Source: an uncultured Bacteroidales bacterium (GTDB lineage: Bacteria > Bacteroidota > Bacteroidia > Bacteroidales > UBA932). Taken from it: a stretch of DNA of 64,000 nt. Shown here in pieces: positions 62,469-64,000 of this stretch. The notes below the pieces were generated by a model. It made no database searches. It saw only the letters and a program-made list of their open reading frames with translations, and was not told the origin of the DNA. The stretch covers positions 15,502 through 79,501 of the forward strand of contig CAKUTA010000010.1 in NCBI GenBank assembly GCA_934691625.1. The letters are read 5' to 3'. A program made the translations under genes and the position numbers. Position 1 is the stretch's first letter, and each line of letters starts with the position of its first letter.

Positions 62469-63127
62469 TGCCAATGTGTAACCTGTTTGTCCTGTTCTGT
62501 TTTCCCGAATTCCCGGCACCATCTTGTCAGGCTGCACTCACCGCATTGTGGCTTGCGTGCCGTGCAGATGTAGCGACCCTGGAGAATGAGCCAGTGGTGT
62601 GCGATAGCTCTCTTGTCCGCAGGGATATTTGCTTCAAGTTCCTTGCCAACAGCTTCAGGCGTCTTTCCATCTGACAGGCCGAGCCTGTGCGCGACGCGGA
62701 ATACATGGGTATCTACGGCAATGACAGGCTTGTCATAGACTATGGATGCGATGACGTTGGCTGTCTTGCGTCCGACTCCTGGCAGGCTCATCAGTTCATC
62801 TATATCTGACGGGACATTTCCGCCGAAATCATTGACCAGCTTTTCTGCCATGCCTATCAGGTGCCGTGTCTTGCTGTTCGGATAGGAGATGCTCTGGACA
62901 AGCGGAAAAAGCTCCTCGAATGAGGCCCTGGCCAATGACGCGGGATCAGGGTATGCCTCGAAAATCGCAGGCGTGGTCATGTTGACCCTCCTGTCAGTGC
63001 ATTGAGCTGACAGGATTACCGCTATGAGCAGATGAAAAGGAGTGTCATAGTGCAGTTCAGTCTCTGCGACGGGCATGTTTTCCTCGAACCAAGCCACGAT
63101 ATTTTCGTATCTTTCTTTACGGGTCAT
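62465..63127 (-). CDS. nth: Endonuclease III
   Basis: 220-residue base-excision-repair DNA glycosylase/AP lyase acting on oxidised pyrimidines. The helix-hairpin-helix LPGVGRKTANV contains catalytic Lys121, Asp139 is in IAVDTHVFRV, and the C-terminal [4Fe-4S] cysteines are in ICTARKPQCGECSLTRWC. Length is normal. It begins nine bases after the ftsE stop and is coupled to the antiporter by an ATGA overlap. Confidence 0.96.
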   Translation of the reverse strand: MTRKERYENIVAWFEENMPVAETELHYDTPFHLLIAVILSAQCTDRRVNMTTPAIFEAYPDPASLARASFEELFPLVQSISYPNSKTRHLIGMAEKLVNDFGGNVPSDIDELMSLPGVGRKTANVIASIVYDKPVIAVDTHVFRVAHRLGLSDGKTPEAVGKELEANIPADKRAIAHHWLILQGRYICTARKPQCGECSLTRWCREFGKTEQDKQVTHWQ

Positions 63128-63136
63128 CTGCGCGGT

Positions 63137-63844
63137 TTATTTCAGTTCGCGGCAGGCTTCGTCCTTGCAGACCATCACCCTTCCGGGATACTTCTCGAAA
63201 ACTGACTTGTTATGTGTGACCATCACCACTGCCGTGCCCTTGCTCCTGTTTATGCCTGTCAGCAGCTGCATTATGCCGTCAGCAGTCTCGTTGTCCAGGT
63301 TACCTGTCGGCTCGTCTGCAATGATTACTCTGGGATCGTTCAGCAGTGACCGTGCGATGGCGATTCTCTGCTGCTCTCCTCCGGACAGCTGATGAGGCAT
63401 CTTGTGCGCCTTGCTTTCCATCCCCACATTTTTCAGCACTTCCTCTATCCTCGATCCTATGGTGCCGCTGTCCTTCCATCCTGTGGCGCGCAGCACGAAT
63501 TCCAGGTTCTCCTCCACGCTCCTGTCCATCAGCAGCTGGAAGTCCTGGAACACTACACCTATCTTGCGACGCAGAAATGGTATATCCTTGTCCTTTATGC
63601 CGTTGAGCTCATATCCGCAGACTTTTCCCGAGCCTTTCGCGAGCGGATTCTCGGCAATTATTGTCCTTATTATGGATGTCTTTCCCGTGCCCACCTTGCC
63701 GACTATATATACGAAATCGCCGGGATAGACATCCAGGTCCAGACCGTAGATGACAGGCGTCTCGCCATTGACAATTTCCGCATCCCTGAAAGATATCACA
63801 GGCTCGGCAGCTGCCGGCTGTCCTGTCGCATTGTTCTCGTCCAT
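63137..63844 (-). CDS. ftsE: FtsE-like cell-division ABC ATPase
   Basis: 235-residue ATP-binding protein. Walker A is GKVGTGKTS, the Q-loop is VVFQDFQLL, the signature is LSGGEQQRIAIARSLL, Walker B is VIIADEPTGNLD and the H-loop is VTHNK. These and YPGDFVYIVGKVGTGKTS are characteristic of FtsE, which with FtsX controls periplasmic peptidoglycan hydrolases at the septum. No ftsX lies next to it here. A LolD/MacB-like ATPase is the alternative. It is the first gene of a minus-strand operon with nth and the K+/H+ antiporter. Confidence 0.85.
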   Translation of the reverse strand: MDENNATGQPAAAEPVISFRDAEIVNGETPVIYGLDLDVYPGDFVYIVGKVGTGKTSIIRTIIAENPLAKGSGKVCGYELNGIKDKDIPFLRRKIGVVFQDFQLLMDRSVEENLEFVLRATGWKDSGTIGSRIEEVLKNVGMESKAHKMPHQLSGGEQQRIAIARSLLNDPRVIIADEPTGNLDNETADGIMQLLTGINRSKGTAVVMVTHNKSVFEKYPGRVMVCKDEACRELK

Positions 63845-64000
63845 GTCTTATATATGTTCAAAACAGCTTCTAATTTACGAAAAATTGCCGAAAGAAAAAT
63901 ATGCACGGAAATTCTTCTGCCGCCGGCAGAGTCAAAAAGCAAGTGCAACATTACAACAAATATTTGAAGAACTCATCTTTTGGCGTGGAAAAGTTCAATT
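63845..64000. other. Right-edge intergenic segment
   Basis: No gene is supported here. The segment is AT-rich and contains an interrupted dyad TCTGCCGCCGGCAGA at 63916-63930, which could be an operator or short hairpin. A promoter for ftsE should lie here, but I see only a weak TAAATTAG on the minus strand at 63877-63870. Confidence 0.4.

Noticed and set aside
1..64000. CRISPR arrays, insertion sequences, prophage, tRNA or rRNA genes
   Set aside because: Read through the gaps on both strands: no spaced repeats, transposase or integrase proteins, or cloverleaf-like segments were seen.

Overview
The window is a stretch of chromosome from a Bacteroidales bacterium, probably an uncultured gut or rumen lineage at roughly 50% G+C (estimated by eye). 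The evidence is a SusC/SusD polysaccharide-utilization locus, many promoters of the Bacteroidetes type (-7 TAnnTTTG, several with TTG about 20 bp upstream), an RCK-tailed CPA antiporter, dipeptidyl peptidases of families S9B and S9C, and a SecA with a C-terminal zinc motif. I cannot name the genus. I see no rRNA, tRNA, CRISPR array, insertion sequence or phage gene. Coding density is high and no gap exceeds about 200 bp.

Layout. 1-122: 5' end of yicC (minus strand). 258-2707: glnS and a small secreted protein, separated by an AT-rich hairpin. 2779-8674: a tightly packed operon of a two-TM sensor-like protein, TrkH, a RecD-like helicase and dipeptidyl peptidase IV. 8675-10009: a THUMP-like methyltransferase, divergent from a phosphohexomutase (10131-11828). 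11945-18046: minus-strand operon pdxA-recG-S9C peptidase-hypothetical, ending at a 24-bp perfect hairpin. 18151-18663: rnhA. 18791-22757: polysaccharide export lipoprotein, BY-kinase/Wzz protein and PHP-type phosphatase. 22754-24046: aminotransferase. 24192-27910: secA and a bactofilin. 27993-32319: membrane-anchored AraC regulator, ABC exporter and cation/H+ antiporter. 32381-35225: BtuB-like TonB receptor and an alpha/beta hydrolase. 35229-37758: APH-fold sugar kinase-like protein and M20 dipeptidase. 37932-42968: APS kinase, PCMD-domain protein, sulfotransferase and a PiT transporter with a PhoU-like tail.

43099-57442 is the most integrated block. A GntR/UTRA regulator is followed by what looks like one long operon: a phosphomannose isomerase fused to a degenerate P-loop domain, an atypical ROK kinase, SusC, SusD, a SusE-like lipoprotein, a GH76 alpha-1,6-mannanase, a GH92 alpha-mannosidase and an MFS sugar importer. 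This reads as a complete alpha-mannan to fructose-6-phosphate pathway. A membrane metallophosphoesterase is translationally coupled to the end. The gntR promoter and the operon promoter share a 12-bp dyad, ATGTnnGTACAT, which is the best candidate operator in the window.

58770-63844 (minus strand) holds a PhoR/PhoB-like two-component pair and an operon of ftsE, nth and a K+/H+ antiporter. The most interesting points are the PAPS/sulfotransferase module (a likely sulfonated-metabolite pathway), the GntR dyads with the pseudo-kinase/isomerase fusion and the motif-poor ROK protein, the overlapping sensor-TrkH pair, and a family of long AT-rich intergenic hairpins.
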